A DNA stretch of 64,000 nt from Oricola sp. (lineage in GTDB: Bacteria > Pseudomonadota > Alphaproteobacteria > Rhizobiales > Rhizobiaceae). The DNA lies in contig NZ_JALEGV010000005.1 of NCBI RefSeq assembly GCF_022763245.1, forward strand, positions 124,001 to 188,000, read 5' to 3'. Positions 53,545-64,000 of the stretch are shown piece after piece (positions within the stretch are counted from its first letter, which is position 1; each line of letters starts with the position of its first letter). The notes under the pieces are model-generated. The model was not told the DNA's origin, made no database searches, and saw only the letters and a list, made by a program, of their open reading frames with translations. The position numbers and the translations under genes are program-made.

Positions 53545-54417
53545 TCAGAGGTCGAGCGACTTGATCAGTTCCGAAACCTCGTCACGCACGTCGTCGTTCT
53601 TCAACGCCAGCATGATGTTGGCTTCCAGGAAGCCGAATTTCGACCCGCAATCGTAGGTCCGGCCGTCGAACGAAACGCCGTAGAAGGGGTCCGTCTCCAT
53701 CATGGCCAGCATGGAATCGGTCAATTGGATCTCGCCGCCGGCACCCGTCGACTGGCTGGACAGGAGGTCCATGATCTTCGGCTGCAGGATGTAGCGGCCG
53801 TTGATGTAGAGGTTCGACGGCGCCGTCCCCTGGGCCGGTTTTTCGACCATGCCGGTGATCTCGAACGCCTTGCCCTTCTCGGCGCCCGTTTCCACGATGC
53901 CGTATTTGTGGGTCAGTTCCGGCAGGGTCTCCTGCACCGCGATGATGTTGCCGCCGACCTCGTCATAGGCGTCGATCATCTGCTTCAAGCAGCCCGGCTT
54001 TCCGTCCATGACCATGTCGGGCAGCAGGACCGCGAACGGCTCGTCGCCGACGATGTCGCGCGCGCACCAGACGGCGTGACCGAGGCCGAGCGGCCGCTGC
54101 TGGCGAGTGAAGCTGATCTGTCCGGCGCCGGGCGTCTGGGCGTCGAGTTGATCGGCCACCGGCACCTTGCCGCGCTGGCGCAGCGTCGCGTCCAGTTCGA
54201 ACTGGTAGTCGAAGTGATCCTCGATCAGGCCTTTTCCGCGCCCGGTGACGAAGATGATGTGCTCGATGCCGGCCTCGAAGGCTTCATCGACGCAGTATTG
54301 CACGACCGGGCGATCGACCACCGTCAGCATCTCCTTCGGCAGCGCCTTGGTGGCGGGCAGGAATCGGGTTCCCAGACCAGCGACGGGTACAACGGCTTTG
54401 CGAACGGGTTTGGTCAT
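53545..54417 (-). CDS. galU: UTP-glucose-1-phosphate uridylyltransferase
   Basis: 290 residues. KAVVPVAGLGTRFLPATKALPKEML is the nucleotide-binding signature. VDRPVVQYCVDEAFEAG and GAGGEIQLTDSMLAMM are further family segments. The enzyme makes UDP-glucose from UTP and glucose 1-phosphate for polysaccharide and glycolipid synthesis. The gene is divergent from cysQ (215 bases between), and the phosphomannomutase and CapD-like genes in this window act in the same general pathway. Confidence 0.96.
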   Translation of the reverse strand: MTKPVRKAVVPVAGLGTRFLPATKALPKEMLTVVDRPVVQYCVDEAFEAGIEHIIFVTGRGKGLIEDHFDYQFELDATLRQRGKVPVADQLDAQTPGAGQISFTRQQRPLGLGHAVWCARDIVGDEPFAVLLPDMVMDGKPGCLKQMIDAYDEVGGNIIAVQETLPELTHKYGIVETGAEKGKAFEITGMVEKPAQGTAPSNLYINGRYILQPKIMDLLSSQSTGAGGEIQLTDSMLAMMETDPFYGVSFDGRTYDCGSKFGFLEANIMLALKNDDVRDEVSELIKSLDL

Positions 54418-54632
54418 GATGGTTTCTTGTCTCCCAAATCTATTTCAGGGTTGCTTGGCGGGTGACTGCATGTGCGCCGCAACATACTGACATTTCAGCC
54501 GAACGGAACCTCTCTGTCGAGGTAAGGACGTTTCGAAAGGGTATGTCATCCGCGCCAAACGTATCTTGAAAGGCTAAATTCTTTCCTCCATCACCGGCAC
54601 AACGACGCCGAAATACAAGGAAATGACAGACC

Positions 54633-55418
54633 ATGGCCGAATTCCGCATCGACGATCTCATCGAGGTCACGCGTCAGGCCGGAGACGTGGCGATGGCGAT
54701 CTACGGACGCGACCACGACGTCGCCTTCAAGGACGACAAGAGCCCGGTGACCGAAGCCGATCTCGCGGTCGACAACCTTCTCTTCCCTTTCCTCACCGAG
54801 CACTTCCCGGACACGCCGGTGGTGACGGAGGAACGCGCGTCCACGCATGTCTCATTGCCGGCCGACGGGCGCTTCTTCCTTGTCGATCCGATCGACGGAA
54901 CGAAGGAATTCATCAAGCGCACCGGCGAGTTCACGATCAATGTCGCGCTGATCGAGAACGGCCAGCCGATTGCGGGCATCGTCCATGCCCCGGCGATCGG
55001 CCGCATGTTCGTCGGCGAACTCGCGACCGGAGCCCGCGAGATCGACGCCGACGGTGCATCGCGCAGAATCGCGGTTCGCGGCTGCGATGCGACGCCGACA
55101 GCGGTCGCCAGCCGCTCGCACATGACGAAAGAGACCGAAACCTTCATTTCGGAAAATAAAATCGGCCATTGCGTCAATGCGGGATCGTCGCTGAAATTTT
55201 GCCTTGTCGCCGCCGGCGAAGCGGACATCTATCCACGGTTCGGACCGACAATGGAATGGGATACCGCAGCCGGTCACGCGGTTCTGGCCGCTGCGGGCGG
55301 TCGGGTTTTGACATGCGATGGCGCGCCGCTTAGCTACGGCAAACCGCAGTTCAGGAACCCCTATTTCATCGCCGCGTCACCCACCGCGCACTACACAGTC
55401 CCAGCGCTGGTCGCCTGA
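54633..55418 (+). CDS. cysQ: 3'(2'),5'-bisphosphate nucleotidase CysQ
   Basis: 261 residues, inositol-monophosphatase fold. The metal-binding motifs are [19 protein letters not shown] and [10 protein letters not shown]. The enzyme dephosphorylates the 3'-phosphate of PAP and PAPS, limiting their build-up during sulfate assimilation. It precedes cysD in the same direction with a 46-base gap, so the three genes cysQ-cysD-cysNC probably form one operon. An alternative frame inside its 3' end is a shadow of cysD upstream sequence. Confidence 0.94.
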   Translation: MAEFRIDDLIEVTRQAGDVAMAIYGRDHDVAFKDDKSPVTEADLAVDNLLFPFLTEHFPDTPVVTEERASTHVSLPADGRFFLVDPIDGTKEFIKRTGEFTINVALIENGQPIAGIVHAPAIGRMFVGELATGAREIDADGASRRIAVRGCDATPTAVASRSHMTKETETFISENKIGHCVNAGSSLKFCLVAAGEADIYPRFGPTMEWDTAAGHAVLAAAGGRVLTCDGAPLSYGKPQFRNPYFIAASPTAHYTVPALVA

Positions 55419-55464
55419 ACCGGACCCCTTCAAGAGCCGCGCGAGACCACGGAGCCCTTCCCGC

Positions 55465-56367
55465 ATGCCCACCCTGACCCATCTTGAGCGCCTCGAAGCC
55501 GAGAGCATTCACATCATGCGCGAGGTGGTGGCCGAGGCCGAGAACCCGGTGATGCTGTATTCGGTCGGCAAGGATTCGGCCGTGATGCTGCATCTGGCGC
55601 TCAAGGCCTTCTATCCAGCCAGACCGCCCTTCCCCCTGCTGCATGTCGATACGACCTGGAAGTTTCGCGAGATGATCACTTTCCGCGACGAGGTGGCGGC
55701 GAAATACGGGCTCGACCTGATCGTGCATATCAACGAAGACGGCGTGCGCCAGGGGATCGGGCCGTTCTCCCACGGTTCGGCGCTGCACACCGACATCATG
55801 AAAACCCAGGCGCTGAAACAGGCGCTGGAGATCTACAAGTTCGACGCCGCCTTCGGAGGCGCCCGGCGCGACGAGGAAAAATCGCGCGCCAAGGAGCGCA
55901 TCTTCTCCTTCCGCACCGCCGATCATCGCTGGGATCCCAAGAACCAGCGCCCCGAACTCTGGCGGCTCTACAATGCCCGCAAGGCGAAGGGCGAATCCAT
56001 CCGCGTCTTCCCGCTCTCCAACTGGACCGAGCTCGACATCTGGCAATACATCCATCTGCAGAAGATCGACATCGTGCCGCTCTATTACGCCGCCAGGCGG
56101 CCCGTCGTGGAGCGCGACGGCACGTTGATCATGGTCGATGACGAGCGCATGCCGCTTCAGCCGGGCGAGACGCCGCAGGAGAAGATGGTGCGCTTCCGCA
56201 CGCTCGGCTGCTACCCGCTGACCGGGGCCATAGAGAGCGAGGCCGCAACACTCACCGAAATCATCCAGGAAATGCTCCTGACCACCACCTCCGAACGGCA
56301 GGGCCGCGTGATCGATCACGACCAGTCCGCATCGATGGAGAAGAAGAAGCAGGAGGGGTACTTCTGA
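55465..56367 (+). CDS. cysD: Sulfate adenylyltransferase subunit 2 (CysD)
   Basis: 300 residues. The PP-loop [20 protein letters not shown] (SxGKDS) binds ATP, and the start [20 protein letters not shown] is typical. The enzyme with CysN makes adenosine 5'-phosphosulfate from ATP and sulfate. The final residues KKKQEGYF are the family's usual C-terminus. The last base of the stop overlaps the cysNC start. Confidence 0.97.
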   Translation: MPTLTHLERLEAESIHIMREVVAEAENPVMLYSVGKDSAVMLHLALKAFYPARPPFPLLHVDTTWKFREMITFRDEVAAKYGLDLIVHINEDGVRQGIGPFSHGSALHTDIMKTQALKQALEIYKFDAAFGGARRDEEKSRAKERIFSFRTADHRWDPKNQRPELWRLYNARKAKGESIRVFPLSNWTELDIWQYIHLQKIDIVPLYYAARRPVVERDGTLIMVDDERMPLQPGETPQEKMVRFRTLGCYPLTGAIESEAATLTEIIQEMLLTTTSERQGRVIDHDQSASMEKKKQEGYF

Positions 56368-58274
56368 TGGCGCACAAATCAGATCTCATCGCCTCCGACA
56401 TCGAGGGCTACCTGAAGCAGCAGGAAGAAAAATCGCTTCTGCGCTTCATCACCTGCGGCAGCGTGGACGACGGCAAATCGACGCTGATCGGCCGGCTGCT
56501 GTATGAGTCCAAGCTTATCTTCGAGGACCAGCTTTCCGCTCTGGAAGCCGATTCCAGGAAGATGGGCACCCAGGGCGACAAGCTCGATTTCGCTTTGCTC
56601 GTCGACGGTCTCGCCTCGGAGCGCGAACAGGGCATCACCATCGATGTCGCCTATCGCTTCTTCTCGACGGAAAAGCGCAAGTTCATCGTCGCGGACACGC
56701 CCGGCCACGAGCAATACACGCGCAACATGGCGACCGGCGCCTCGACCGCCGATCTGGCGATTATCCTGATCGACGCGCGTAAGGGCATCCTGACGCAGAC
56801 GAGACGGCACTCCTTCATCGTGTCGCGGCTCGGCATCGCCAATGTGGTTCTGGCGATCAACAAGATGGACCTGGTCGACTACTCGCAGCAGGTGTTTTCC
56901 GATATCGAGATCGCCTATCGCGCCTTTGCGCAGGAACTGGGCGGCATCGAGCACATCACCGCCATTCCGATGTCGGCGCTGGAGGGCGACAACATCGTCG
57001 AGCGCAGCGCCAACATGGACTGGTACACCGGCCCCGTGCTGCTCGACCATCTGGAGACCGTGGGCTTGCGCGACACGGCGCAGACCAAGGCCTTCCGCCT
57101 GCCGGTGCAATGGGTCAACCGGCCGGATCTCGACTTTCGCGGCTTCGCCGGCTTCATTCCGTCGGGCGCGGTGAAGCCGGGCGACCGGATCAAGGTCCTG
57201 CCCTCGGCCAAGGAAAGCACGGTCAAGCGCATCGTCACCATGGATGGCGATCTCGACGAAGCGGTCGCCGGCCAGTCGGTGACCCTGACGCTCGAAGACG
57301 AGATCGACATCTCGCGCGGCGACATGATCTGCGCAGCCGGCGATCCGGCCGAAGTCGCCAACCAGTTCGAAACCACGATCCTGTGGATGGCCGACGAGCC
57401 GATGTATCCGGGCCGGCCCTATCTCCTGAAGATCGGCGCGGCGACGGTCAACGCCACCATCACCCGGCCGAAATACCGCGTCGACGTCAACACGCTCGCC
57501 CACGAGGCGGCCCACGAGTTGCATCTCAACGAGGTCGGCGTCTGCAACATCTCGCTCGACCGCACGATCGCGTTCGACGCCTACGACGACAACCGCGAAA
57601 CCGGCGGCTTCATCCTGATCGACAAGATCACCAACGCCACCGTCGGCATGGGCATGATCCATTTCGCGCTGCGCCGCTCGGCCAACGTGCACTGGCAGGC
57701 GCTCGACGTCGATCGTAACACACGCGCCGCGATCAAGGGTCAGAAGCCCGTCGTCCTGTGGTTCACCGGCCTGTCCGGTTCCGGCAAGTCGACAATCGCC
57801 AACATCGTCGACCGCAAACTGACAGCCTTGGGCGCGCACACCATGCTGCTCGACGGCGACAATGTGCGCCACGGGTTGAACAAGGACCTCGGCTTCACCG
57901 ATGCCGACCGGGTCGAGAACATCCGCCGCGTCGCCGAAGTGTCCAAACTGATGACGGATGCCGGCCTGATCACGCTGGTCTCGTTCATCTCGCCCTTCCG
58001 CGCCGAACGCCGCCTGGCGCGCGAACTCATCGGCGAGGACGAGTACAAGGTGATCCACGTCGACACGCCGCTCGAAGTGGCCGAAGCACGCGACGTCAAA
58101 GGCCTCTACAAGAAGGCCCGCGCCGGCCAGATCAAGAACTTCACCGGTATCGATTCGCCCTACGAACTTCCTGAAAACGCCGCCATGACGATCGACACAA
58201 CGAGCACTTCACCCGAAGAGTCTGCGGAAGCCGTCCTCAAGAAGCTCGTTGAATGGGGCAAGATCCCGGGCTGA
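56367..58274 (+). CDS. cysNC: Bifunctional sulfate adenylyltransferase subunit 1 / adenylylsulfate kinase (CysNC)
   Basis: 635 residues. The N-terminal two thirds are a GTPase of the elongation-factor type: [18 protein letters not shown] (P-loop), [18 protein letters not shown]. The C-terminal third is an APS kinase, with its own P-loop [14 protein letters not shown] (about residue 468-481) and [15 protein letters not shown]. Together with CysD it makes APS and then PAPS, the sulfate donor for sulfotransferases. The fused arrangement is common in rhizobia (NodPQ-type). A hairpin follows at 58281-58303. Confidence 0.97.
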   Translation: MAHKSDLIASDIEGYLKQQEEKSLLRFITCGSVDDGKSTLIGRLLYESKLIFEDQLSALEADSRKMGTQGDKLDFALLVDGLASEREQGITIDVAYRFFSTEKRKFIVADTPGHEQYTRNMATGASTADLAIILIDARKGILTQTRRHSFIVSRLGIANVVLAINKMDLVDYSQQVFSDIEIAYRAFAQELGGIEHITAIPMSALEGDNIVERSANMDWYTGPVLLDHLETVGLRDTAQTKAFRLPVQWVNRPDLDFRGFAGFIPSGAVKPGDRIKVLPSAKESTVKRIVTMDGDLDEAVAGQSVTLTLEDEIDISRGDMICAAGDPAEVANQFETTILWMADEPMYPGRPYLLKIGAATVNATITRPKYRVDVNTLAHEAAHELHLNEVGVCNISLDRTIAFDAYDDNRETGGFILIDKITNATVGMGMIHFALRRSANVHWQALDVDRNTRAAIKGQKPVVLWFTGLSGSGKSTIANIVDRKLTALGAHTMLLDGDNVRHGLNKDLGFTDADRVENIRRVAEVSKLMTDAGLITLVSFISPFRAERRLARELIGEDEYKVIHVDTPLEVAEARDVKGLYKKARAGQIKNFTGIDSPYELPENAAMTIDTTSTSPEESAEAVLKKLVEWGKIPG

Positions 58275-58280
58275 CCGGGA

Positions 58281-58303
58281 CCGCCGACCCCCGCGGTCGG
58301 CGG
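58281..58303 (+). terminator. Hairpin downstream of cysNC
   Basis: CCGCCGACC pairs perfectly with GGTCGGCGG (9-bp stem, 5-base loop), 7 bases after the cysNC stop. It is not followed by a clear U-run, so it may only be a stability hairpin. Confidence 0.45.
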
Positions 58304-58539
58304 CGCTCAGCGCGACTGGTCGAGGCATGTCATCGAATCGTGTCGCCGCGATTCGCGCGACATGAAGTTACGCAGCCTCACCCCTGACTCTACGTCATCG
58401 ATCGAAAGTCGTTCATTTGCGTTCGCCGAGCGCGATTTCGGCAAGAACTTACAATACCCAACACTGCAACCATGTGTTGAAGATGAGCCAGACCTGCCAC
58501 GGCAACCAGCCTTCTCCATTCTCGACGAAGGGGACTGCG

Positions 58540-58674
58540 ATGCACCTGACCATTCCGCTGGTCGTTGGGAAGCTGAAGATCAAATCGTATCGCTATCTCC
58601 GCAGCCGGGAGCGTGAAGGCCACGTTCCCATGTGGAAACTCGGCGGGCTGTATTTCGTGTTCCGACGCGACTGA
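58540..58674 (+). CDS. Small basic protein (44 aa)
   Basis: ATG at 58540, preceded by AAGGGG at a suitable distance, opens a 44-residue frame: a short hydrophobic start (MHLTIPLVVGKLKIKSY) then RYLRSREREGHVPMWKLGG. It is strongly basic, with no family I can name. It stands alone in the roughly 470 bases between cysNC and the CapD-like gene; the rest of that stretch (58304-58539) shows nothing else. It could be a chance ORF. Confidence 0.42.
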   Translation: MHLTIPLVVGKLKIKSYRYLRSREREGHVPMWKLGGLYFVFRRD

Positions 58675-58745
58675 CCTGCAGGCGACATCCCCGCTTGCGC
58701 GTTTTCTACGTCGAATGGGCTGAAGACTATTGTCAGTGAGAATCA

Positions 58746-60794
58746 CTACTGGCGATGGGGAAAGGCGACCACTCGCGGTTCACTGCGGTCGCCATTGAGC
58801 CCTGATATCAGGTCGAAGACGAGGTCGCGCAGCGCGCCCTCGTCCAGTTCGTCCAATGCCGTTTCCAGCGTGTCCAAGGCTTCGCTGATGTGCCGGCCGG
58901 CGTCGGTGCGACGCTTCACCATCATGATCTTCGGATGTCCGGTCTTCTCGATCGCGTTGATATCGTACCAAAGTTGCTCGCTGAGCTTCTCGCCCGGCCG
59001 CAGATCGGTGAACTTGATCTCGATGTCGCCATCGGGATGCTTCTCGTCCCTGACCGCCAATCCTGCCAGCCTGACCATGTCACGAGCCAGTTGGTGGATC
59101 TTCACCGGCTCCCCCATGTCCAGTACGAAGGTTTCGCCCCCTTGCGAGAGGGCCGCTGACTGGACGATCAACTCCACTGCCTCCGAGGCGGCCATGAAGT
59201 AGCGACTGACGTCCCTGTGGGTGACGGTTACCGGCCCACCGCGCGCGATCTGCTCGCGAAACAGGGGCACGACCGACCCGCTCGATCCGATCACGTTGCC
59301 GAAGCGCACCGTGAGGAACTTCTGGCCGGTCCGCTCGAGCTCCGCCCGATCGGCGTAGGATCGCAACGACAACTCGCTCAGACGCTTCGTCGCTCCCATC
59401 ACGCTAGTCGGGTTGACGGCCTTGTCCGTCGAGATGAGCACGACCGATTTCACCCCCGTCTCAAAGGCGGCGTCCAACACGTTGCGCGTTCCGTAGACAT
59501 TGTTGCGGACCGCTTCGCGTGTGTTCTGTTCGACCAGATCGACATGCTTGAAGGCCGCGGCATGGAAGATGACGTCGATCGTATGCGTCGCCATCAGCCG
59601 CATCATGAACCCTTTCTCGGCGACCGAGCCGAGGATCGTGTGGGCCGGATAGAACTGGCGCGCGTTGTGGAGCGAATTCCAGACGCGGTAGAGCGCATAT
59701 TCGCTGTTGTCCAAGAGGATGAGTTCGCTGGGAGCGTGCTGATCGATCAGCCGAGCGAGATGGGCGCCGATCGACCCGCCCGCGCCCGTGATCAGAATGC
59801 GCTTGCCGCGCACCACCTTGTCGAGCAGCTCACGGTCTGGCGGAACGGCCGAACGCCCGATCAACTGGGCGATGTCGAGCTTCTCCAGCATCTGGACATC
59901 GAAGCGGCCGCTGGACAATCCCGAAGACGCCGGCAGGATACGAACGGAAACCGGCAGATCCGCGACCAAGGCGCCGACACGAAGTTTCTCCTCCGTGGAT
60001 GCGGAAGGGATGCTCAGGACGATCTCGTCGATGCCCAGAATGTCGACCAACTGTTTCAGGTTCGTCGGATCGTAAACGCGGATTCCGCCGAGGTTTCTGG
60101 CGTGGAGTTTCGCGTCGTCGTCGAGAAAGCCCAACACCTCGGCCACCCCGGCCTCCTGCATGGCGTGTGCAAGAGCGTTGCCGCTGCGCCCGGCGCCATA
60201 GATCAGTATCCGGCGCGTACCGGCGTTCCTGGCCGAATTGAGAAGGATCCACTTGGCCGCAAAGCGCGAGATTCCAATTCCAAACAGTGCCAGGATTCCG
60301 AAGATGAAGGGTACCGTGCGCGGCACGCCGGACCCGCCATAGCTGCCGGAGAAGAACGCCAGGGCGGTCCAGATGAGCGCGGAAATCACCACCGCCCTGA
60401 AGATCGTTAGAAACGCCTTTTCGGGCAGGAAGCGCAGAACCATCCGGTACAGGCCAGACCGAATGAAAACCGGGACAGCGACGCATGGAGCGACCACGAT
60501 CATCGCCAATTGCGCGCTATTGAGCGGACTTTGAAGACCTAAACGAAGAACAAAAGCACCGTATGCGGCGATCCAAAGGATGCCGGCATCCACCACAATC
60601 TGGATGATCTGCTTTTCGCGACGCGATAGTCTTTGCGTGTACTCTATCAGTCTCGTTTGTAGAGATACGCCAATCATGACAATCGTTTCCGCCCCGAAGA
60701 ACAGGTCTATCAGAGCAAGGCCAGCGGGTCGACTCTCTTCGGCCCCTTCCGGGCGGCTTTCCGGCGTCGGGATCGAGTTCACGTTTTTCGACAA
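58746..60794 (-). CDS. Membrane nucleotide-sugar epimerase/dehydratase (FlaA1/CapD/WbpM type)
   Basis: 682 residues. The N-terminus (about 60-185) has several membrane helices and the usual coenzyme-binding region LIYGAGRSGNALAHAM. The C-terminal SDR domain (from about 325) shows ILITGAGGSIGAHLARLI, FHAAAFKHVDLVE, ISTDKAVNPTSVMGATKR (with Met in place of the usual catalytic Tyr, as in the PglF/WbpM/FlaA1 group) and TDLRPGEKLSEQLW. Members dehydrate or epimerise UDP-GlcNAc for capsule, O-antigen or protein glycosylation. It is divergent from the small secreted protein gene. Confidence 0.94.
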   Translation of the reverse strand: MSKNVNSIPTPESRPEGAEESRPAGLALIDLFFGAETIVMIGVSLQTRLIEYTQRLSRREKQIIQIVVDAGILWIAAYGAFVLRLGLQSPLNSAQLAMIVVAPCVAVPVFIRSGLYRMVLRFLPEKAFLTIFRAVVISALIWTALAFFSGSYGGSGVPRTVPFIFGILALFGIGISRFAAKWILLNSARNAGTRRILIYGAGRSGNALAHAMQEAGVAEVLGFLDDDAKLHARNLGGIRVYDPTNLKQLVDILGIDEIVLSIPSASTEEKLRVGALVADLPVSVRILPASSGLSSGRFDVQMLEKLDIAQLIGRSAVPPDRELLDKVVRGKRILITGAGGSIGAHLARLIDQHAPSELILLDNSEYALYRVWNSLHNARQFYPAHTILGSVAEKGFMMRLMATHTIDVIFHAAAFKHVDLVEQNTREAVRNNVYGTRNVLDAAFETGVKSVVLISTDKAVNPTSVMGATKRLSELSLRSYADRAELERTGQKFLTVRFGNVIGSSGSVVPLFREQIARGGPVTVTHRDVSRYFMAASEAVELIVQSAALSQGGETFVLDMGEPVKIHQLARDMVRLAGLAVRDEKHPDGDIEIKFTDLRPGEKLSEQLWYDINAIEKTGHPKIMMVKRRTDAGRHISEALDTLETALDELDEGALRDLVFDLISGLNGDRSEPRVVAFPHRQ

Positions 60795-60948
60795 ACGGTT
60801 AGATCTCGCGCGGCGAAGGCTTCACACGCACGTCGGTGCTGTGATTGCCGTTCGGACAAGCCAACACAATTCTGCGACAAAGTTGCCTTAACCGGGCACG
60901 AGTATCGTGGTCGATCTGGATCATGGAGATTCAAGTTCGGACGGGCGC

Positions 60949-61398
60949 ATGACGATGAAGAGAACTTGCAGTCTCGCAGCAGCTTTGATGCTGTTTGCAG
61001 CGGAAGAAAGTGGAGCGCAGTCGATGGATTTCGTTTTCTGCCGTTTTGTCGACAAGACTGGCGGCCTGGCCATCGGATCGGATGAATTCTGCGACCGCAT
61101 TGCGGACGCGATCGACGCACGTCTCATTGACCCCGCAGATCTTGGCTCCGTCGTTGCCGGCAAGACGTCGTTTGAACCGGCCAGCCGATTGCACAAGGTC
61201 GAGGCGACCGCCGTGTCCCCGCACGCTATCACGATGCGTTACGCCGTCGGCACAGTCGAAGCATGGGGCCGAGACAGCGAGCGCGTCTACGACGAGCAGC
61301 GCTTCGACATCATGGATGCATCCGTCAATGAGGCGCTTGTCTCGATGGTTGTCGAGACCGTCGTCGAACTGGCTGAAGACGCCGAGATGAACCGTTAA
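60949..61398 (+). CDS. Small exported protein, unknown function
   Basis: 149 residues from the ATG at 60949; an ATG at 60955 is an alternative with a more compact signal (MKRTCSLAAALMLFAAEESGAQS). The mature part is acidic and contains two Cys (FCRFVDK, EFCDRIADAIDARL). Conserved-looking strands are VEATAVSPHAITMRYAVGTVEAWG. I do not recognise a family. It lies 117 bases upstream of the serralysin-like gene in the same direction, raising the possibility of a protease inhibitor or chaperone; this is inference only. Confidence 0.62.
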   Translation: MTMKRTCSLAAALMLFAAEESGAQSMDFVFCRFVDKTGGLAIGSDEFCDRIADAIDARLIDPADLGSVVAGKTSFEPASRLHKVEATAVSPHAITMRYAVGTVEAWGRDSERVYDEQRFDIMDASVNEALVSMVVETVVELAEDAEMNR

Positions 61399-61515
61399 CA
61401 AAGCACTTCCGACATAGGGCGAATCGTGTTGCCGCGTTAACGCATTCTACGACAGTGAAACGCTAGAACCGGGCGTGAAGACGCCTTCTTCTGGAAGCCT
61501 TTTGGAATAGACATC

Positions 61516-64000
61516 ATGTGCCAGCTTTGTAGCGCGCTAAAGACATTTTCGAGCGAGTGCGTCCTGACCGGCGAGGTCAACACGCAGAGCGGCGCGAATG
61601 CGGAAGTGAGCCTTGCCGACATTCCCGGCACCAGCGCCACAGGCGCCACCATCACCGTCGGCGGCACATATGTCGGCGAGTTGGAAACCGTTGGCGACAA
61701 CGACTGGATCGCAGTCAACCTCGTTGCTGGTGAAACCTACCTGATCACGCTTGAGGGCTACGGCAGTTCGGAGGTGAGCGACCCTTATCTTCGGCTGTTC
61801 GAACCGGGTTCGACTGATCGCGCAACCGGAACACTTGCAGCATCCAACGATGACGTGGACTGGCCATCCGACCTTGATTCCGCGCTCTACTACACAGCCA
61901 CGTCGAGCGGCACCTATTATATCGACGCCGGGTCTTTCAGCGACAACTATGCCGGTGATTACATCATCGAGATCGTCACATCCGAGCCGCCGCCCAATGC
62001 TCAGGTCTGGACACTTCAGCAGATCGCCGACCAGCTGACTACCGGTTACTGGACGAATCAATCAGCACAGCAGCGTTCCTTCAACGTCGGTACGGACAAC
62101 TCGATCACCGTCAATCTGACGGCGCTCAGTTCGACATATGCCGATATCGCACGGGATGCCCTGCAGACCTGGACCGACGTCATTGGCGTGACCTTCGTCG
62201 AAACGACGGGGACTGCGGAAATCACCTTCACCGAGACGGGCGAACGCGAAGCCTGGTCAAGTTCACGCACAAGCGGCACGACCATCACCAGTTCAAAGGT
62301 GAACGTTTCCACGGACTGGCTTACCAGCCAAGGCAGTCAATACACCTATCAGACGTTTATCCATGAAATCGGTCACGCGCTCGGGCTGGGACATGCAGGA
62401 AATTACAACGGCAGCGCGAATTACGGGACCGACAATCTCTACGCTAACGATTCCTGGCAAGCGACGATCATGTCGTATTTCAGCCAGAGCGAGAACACCT
62501 CAATCAACGCCTCCTTCGCGTATCTGCTCACCCCGATGCTCGCCGACATCGTCGCGATCCGTGACCTCTATGGCACCGCTGCAACGACGCGGACGGGAGA
62601 CACGGTCTACGGTTACAGCAACAACACGGGCAACAGCAGTTTCGGCGAAAGTGTGATCGACTTTCTGGGCAGCAGCGCGTTCTCGCTGACGATCGTTGAC
62701 GACGGTGGAACGGACACGCTCGACCTTTCGGGGTCGAGCAAGAACAACCGTATCGATCTCACGCCTGGTTCTATTTCAGATACAGGCGGGCTGATCGGCA
62801 ATCTTTCGATAGGCCCGAACACCGTCATTGAGAACGCTTATGGCGGAACGGGCAACGACACCATCACCGGCAATGACGCCAACAATGTTCTTGCAGGCGG
62901 CGATGGCGACGACACGCTCTATGGCAAGGACGGGGACGATGTGCTCCACGGAGAGGCCGGCGCGGACGCGCTCGACGGCGGCATCGGTATTGACTGGGCA
63001 AGTTACGCCGACGCCCCGGCCGGCGTGAAGGTCGACCTGGTCAATCCGGGTGACAATACCGGGGTCGCCGCCGGCGACACATTCGTCTCGATCGAGGCCC
63101 TTGAAGGCAGCGCCTACAATGACATTCTGTACGGCGACTCCGGCGACAACATACTTGTTGGCAATTGGGGAAATGACCAATTGGCCGGCCGGTCCGGCGC
63201 GGACAGCTATGTCGGCGGCATCGGTGCGGATGATTTCTACATCGACGCCCAGGACGTCTCCTTCGATGGCGGCAGCGGCTATGACCGCATCATTGTCTTC
63301 GATACCAACGGCGTGAATGTCGCGCTCTCGGGCACCAACATCGAACGCGTCATCGGCGGCAGCGGTGACGACACCTTCGATGGCACCGGGGTCACGACGT
63401 CGCTTGTCATCAGCGGGCTCGGCGGCAACGACACGCTCACCGGCGGTTCGGCGGTAGACCAGATCTCGGGTGGCGACGATGACGACACGCTGGACGGTGG
63501 CGATGGCAACGACTTCCTTTTCGGCGATGGCGGGTCGGACAACTTCATCGGCGGCAAGGGCGACGATCGCTTCTTCGCCGATTCCGGCGACGCCTCCTTC
63601 GACGGCGGCGAGGGCTATGACCGGATCTACATCCAGGACACCGGAAGCTTCGTCTTTTCGTTGGCCGGCACGGATGTCGAGCGGGTCAACGGCAATGACG
63701 GCAATGACGTTCTCGACGCGACCGGCGTGACGACCAGTGTCACGCTGGCGGGCGGTGGCGGGTCCGACACGCTCACCGGCGGCGACGGCAATGACGTGAT
63801 TGCGGGCCAGGCCGGCGCCGACATCATCGAAGGCGGGGCCGGAACGGATTCGCTGTTCGGCGGTGCGGATGCGGACACCTTCGTGTTCAATGCCGGCAGT
63901 GGCGTCGACTACATCGCCGACTGGGAAGACGGCTCCGACAAGATCGACTTCTCCGGCTATGCGGCTGTCGACGAGTTCTCGGACCTGACGATCATCGACA
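61516..64000 (+). CDS. Serralysin-like RTX zinc metalloprotease (cut by window edge)
   Basis: The frame stays open to the window end, giving about 828 residues so far. There is no signal peptide ([20 protein letters not shown]), as expected for type I secretion. A PPC-like beta domain comes first (about 50-155), followed by the catalytic domain with H283-EIGH287-ALGLGH293 and the Met-turn at M319 ([10 protein letters not shown]). After the protease, glycine-aspartate RTX nonapeptide repeats (GGxGxDxLx, as in [17 protein letters not shown]) bind calcium and continue to the edge. The C-terminal secretion signal and any exporter genes lie outside. Rhizobial M10 proteases of this sort are exported and degrade proteins outside the cell. 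Confidence 0.93.
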   Translation, partial: MCQLCSALKTFSSECVLTGEVNTQSGANAEVSLADIPGTSATGATITVGGTYVGELETVGDNDWIAVNLVAGETYLITLEGYGSSEVSDPYLRLFEPGSTDRATGTLAASNDDVDWPSDLDSALYYTATSSGTYYIDAGSFSDNYAGDYIIEIVTSEPPPNAQVWTLQQIADQLTTGYWTNQSAQQRSFNVGTDNSITVNLTALSSTYADIARDALQTWTDVIGVTFVETTGTAEITFTETGEREAWSSSRTSGTTITSSKVNVSTDWLTSQGSQYTYQTFIHEIGHALGLGHAGNYNGSANYGTDNLYANDSWQATIMSYFSQSENTSINASFAYLLTPMLADIVAIRDLYGTAATTRTGDTVYGYSNNTGNSSFGESVIDFLGSSAFSLTIVDDGGTDTLDLSGSSKNNRIDLTPGSISDTGGLIGNLSIGPNTVIENAYGGTGNDTITGNDANNVLAGGDGDDTLYGKDGDDVLHGEAGADALDGGIGIDWASYADAPAGVKVDLVNPGDNTGVAAGDTFVSIEALEGSAYNDILYGDSGDNILVGNWGNDQLAGRSGADSYVGGIGADDFYIDAQDVSFDGGSGYDRIIVFDTNGVNVALSGTNIERVIGGSGDDTFDGTGVTTSLVISGLGGNDTLTGGSAVDQISGGDDDDTLDGGDGNDFLFGDGGSDNFIGGKGDDRFFADSGDASFDGGEGYDRIYIQDTGSFVFSLAGTDVERVNGNDGNDVLDATGVTTSVTLAGGGGSDTLTGGDGNDVIAGQAGADIIEGGAGTDSLFGGADADTFVFNAGSGVDYIADWEDGSDKIDFSGYAAVDEFSDLTIID

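Overview
The window is a GC-rich, densely coded chromosomal segment of an alphaproteobacterium, most likely Hyphomicrobiales (Rhizobiales: Rhizobiaceae/Phyllobacteriaceae-like). Signs of this are a MucR/Ros zinc-finger regulator, a Pha/Mrp antiporter operon, DUF5330, DUF6456, DUF3750 and TIGR03808-type proteins, a fused CysN-CysC, a zinc-type class 3 asparaginase, and a COG4091 (DRL-like) protein beside dxs. I see no phage, insertion sequence, CRISPR array or rRNA. One tRNA gene (Pro, CGG) is present.

Layout. 1-4.3 kb: the 5' part of a membrane PAS sensor kinase, a small DUF5330 protein, SufE, a DUF6456/DnaA-C-terminal-like gene pair, a small ORF and MucR. 4.4-10.5 kb: a complete seven-gene Mrp (Pha) cation/H+ antiporter operon, read leftward. 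10.7-18.9 kb: a MauG/CcpA-type di-heme peroxidase, an SH3-like secreted protein, a glutathione transferase, oligopeptidase B, and a GlxA-type regulator divergent from a flavin monooxygenase and a methyltransferase. 19.1-23.8 kb: a tightly coupled six-gene operon. It joins a FecBCD-family ABC importer to two amidotransferase-fold-like proteins and an FmdE-like protein, behind a strong promoter flanked by a perfect dyad. 23.8-30 kb: an aldo/keto reductase, then an RpiR regulator divergent from a 5-formyltetrahydrofolate cyclo-ligase-like gene and an NMT1/SsuA-type ABC importer whose permease is a tandem fusion. 30-34 kb: two c-type cytochromes, SodB, a branched-chain aminotransferase and an HAD dehalogenase. 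34-42 kb: an L,D-transpeptidase, a HerA-like ATPase, a small helical protein, a Tat-exported beta-helix protein, an asparaginase, a DUF3750 protein, a phosphomannomutase and tRNA-Pro. 42-44.2 kb: a tandem imperfect repeat, a PilZ-like protein, a LuxR solo and a PAS protein. 44.2-50 kb: tamA-tamB. 50-54.4 kb: dxs, the COG4091 reductase and galU. 54.6-58.3 kb: cysQ-cysD-cysNC. 58.5-64 kb: a small ORF, a FlaA1/CapD-type epimerase, a small exported protein and a truncated serralysin-like RTX protease.

Themes. Envelope and surface polysaccharide work recurs (galU, phosphomannomutase, CapD-like epimerase, TamAB, L,D-transpeptidase), and the cysQDNC set could supply activated sulfate. The best candidates for something undescribed are the FecBCD + amidotransferase-like + FmdE-like operon (19.1-23.8 kb), the RpiR/cyclo-ligase-like/fused-permease importer (24.9-30 kb), the dxs/DRL-like pair (50-53.4 kb) and the tandem hairpin repeat after tRNA-Pro (42.1-42.4 kb). 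All calls come from reading the sequence; no database search was run.
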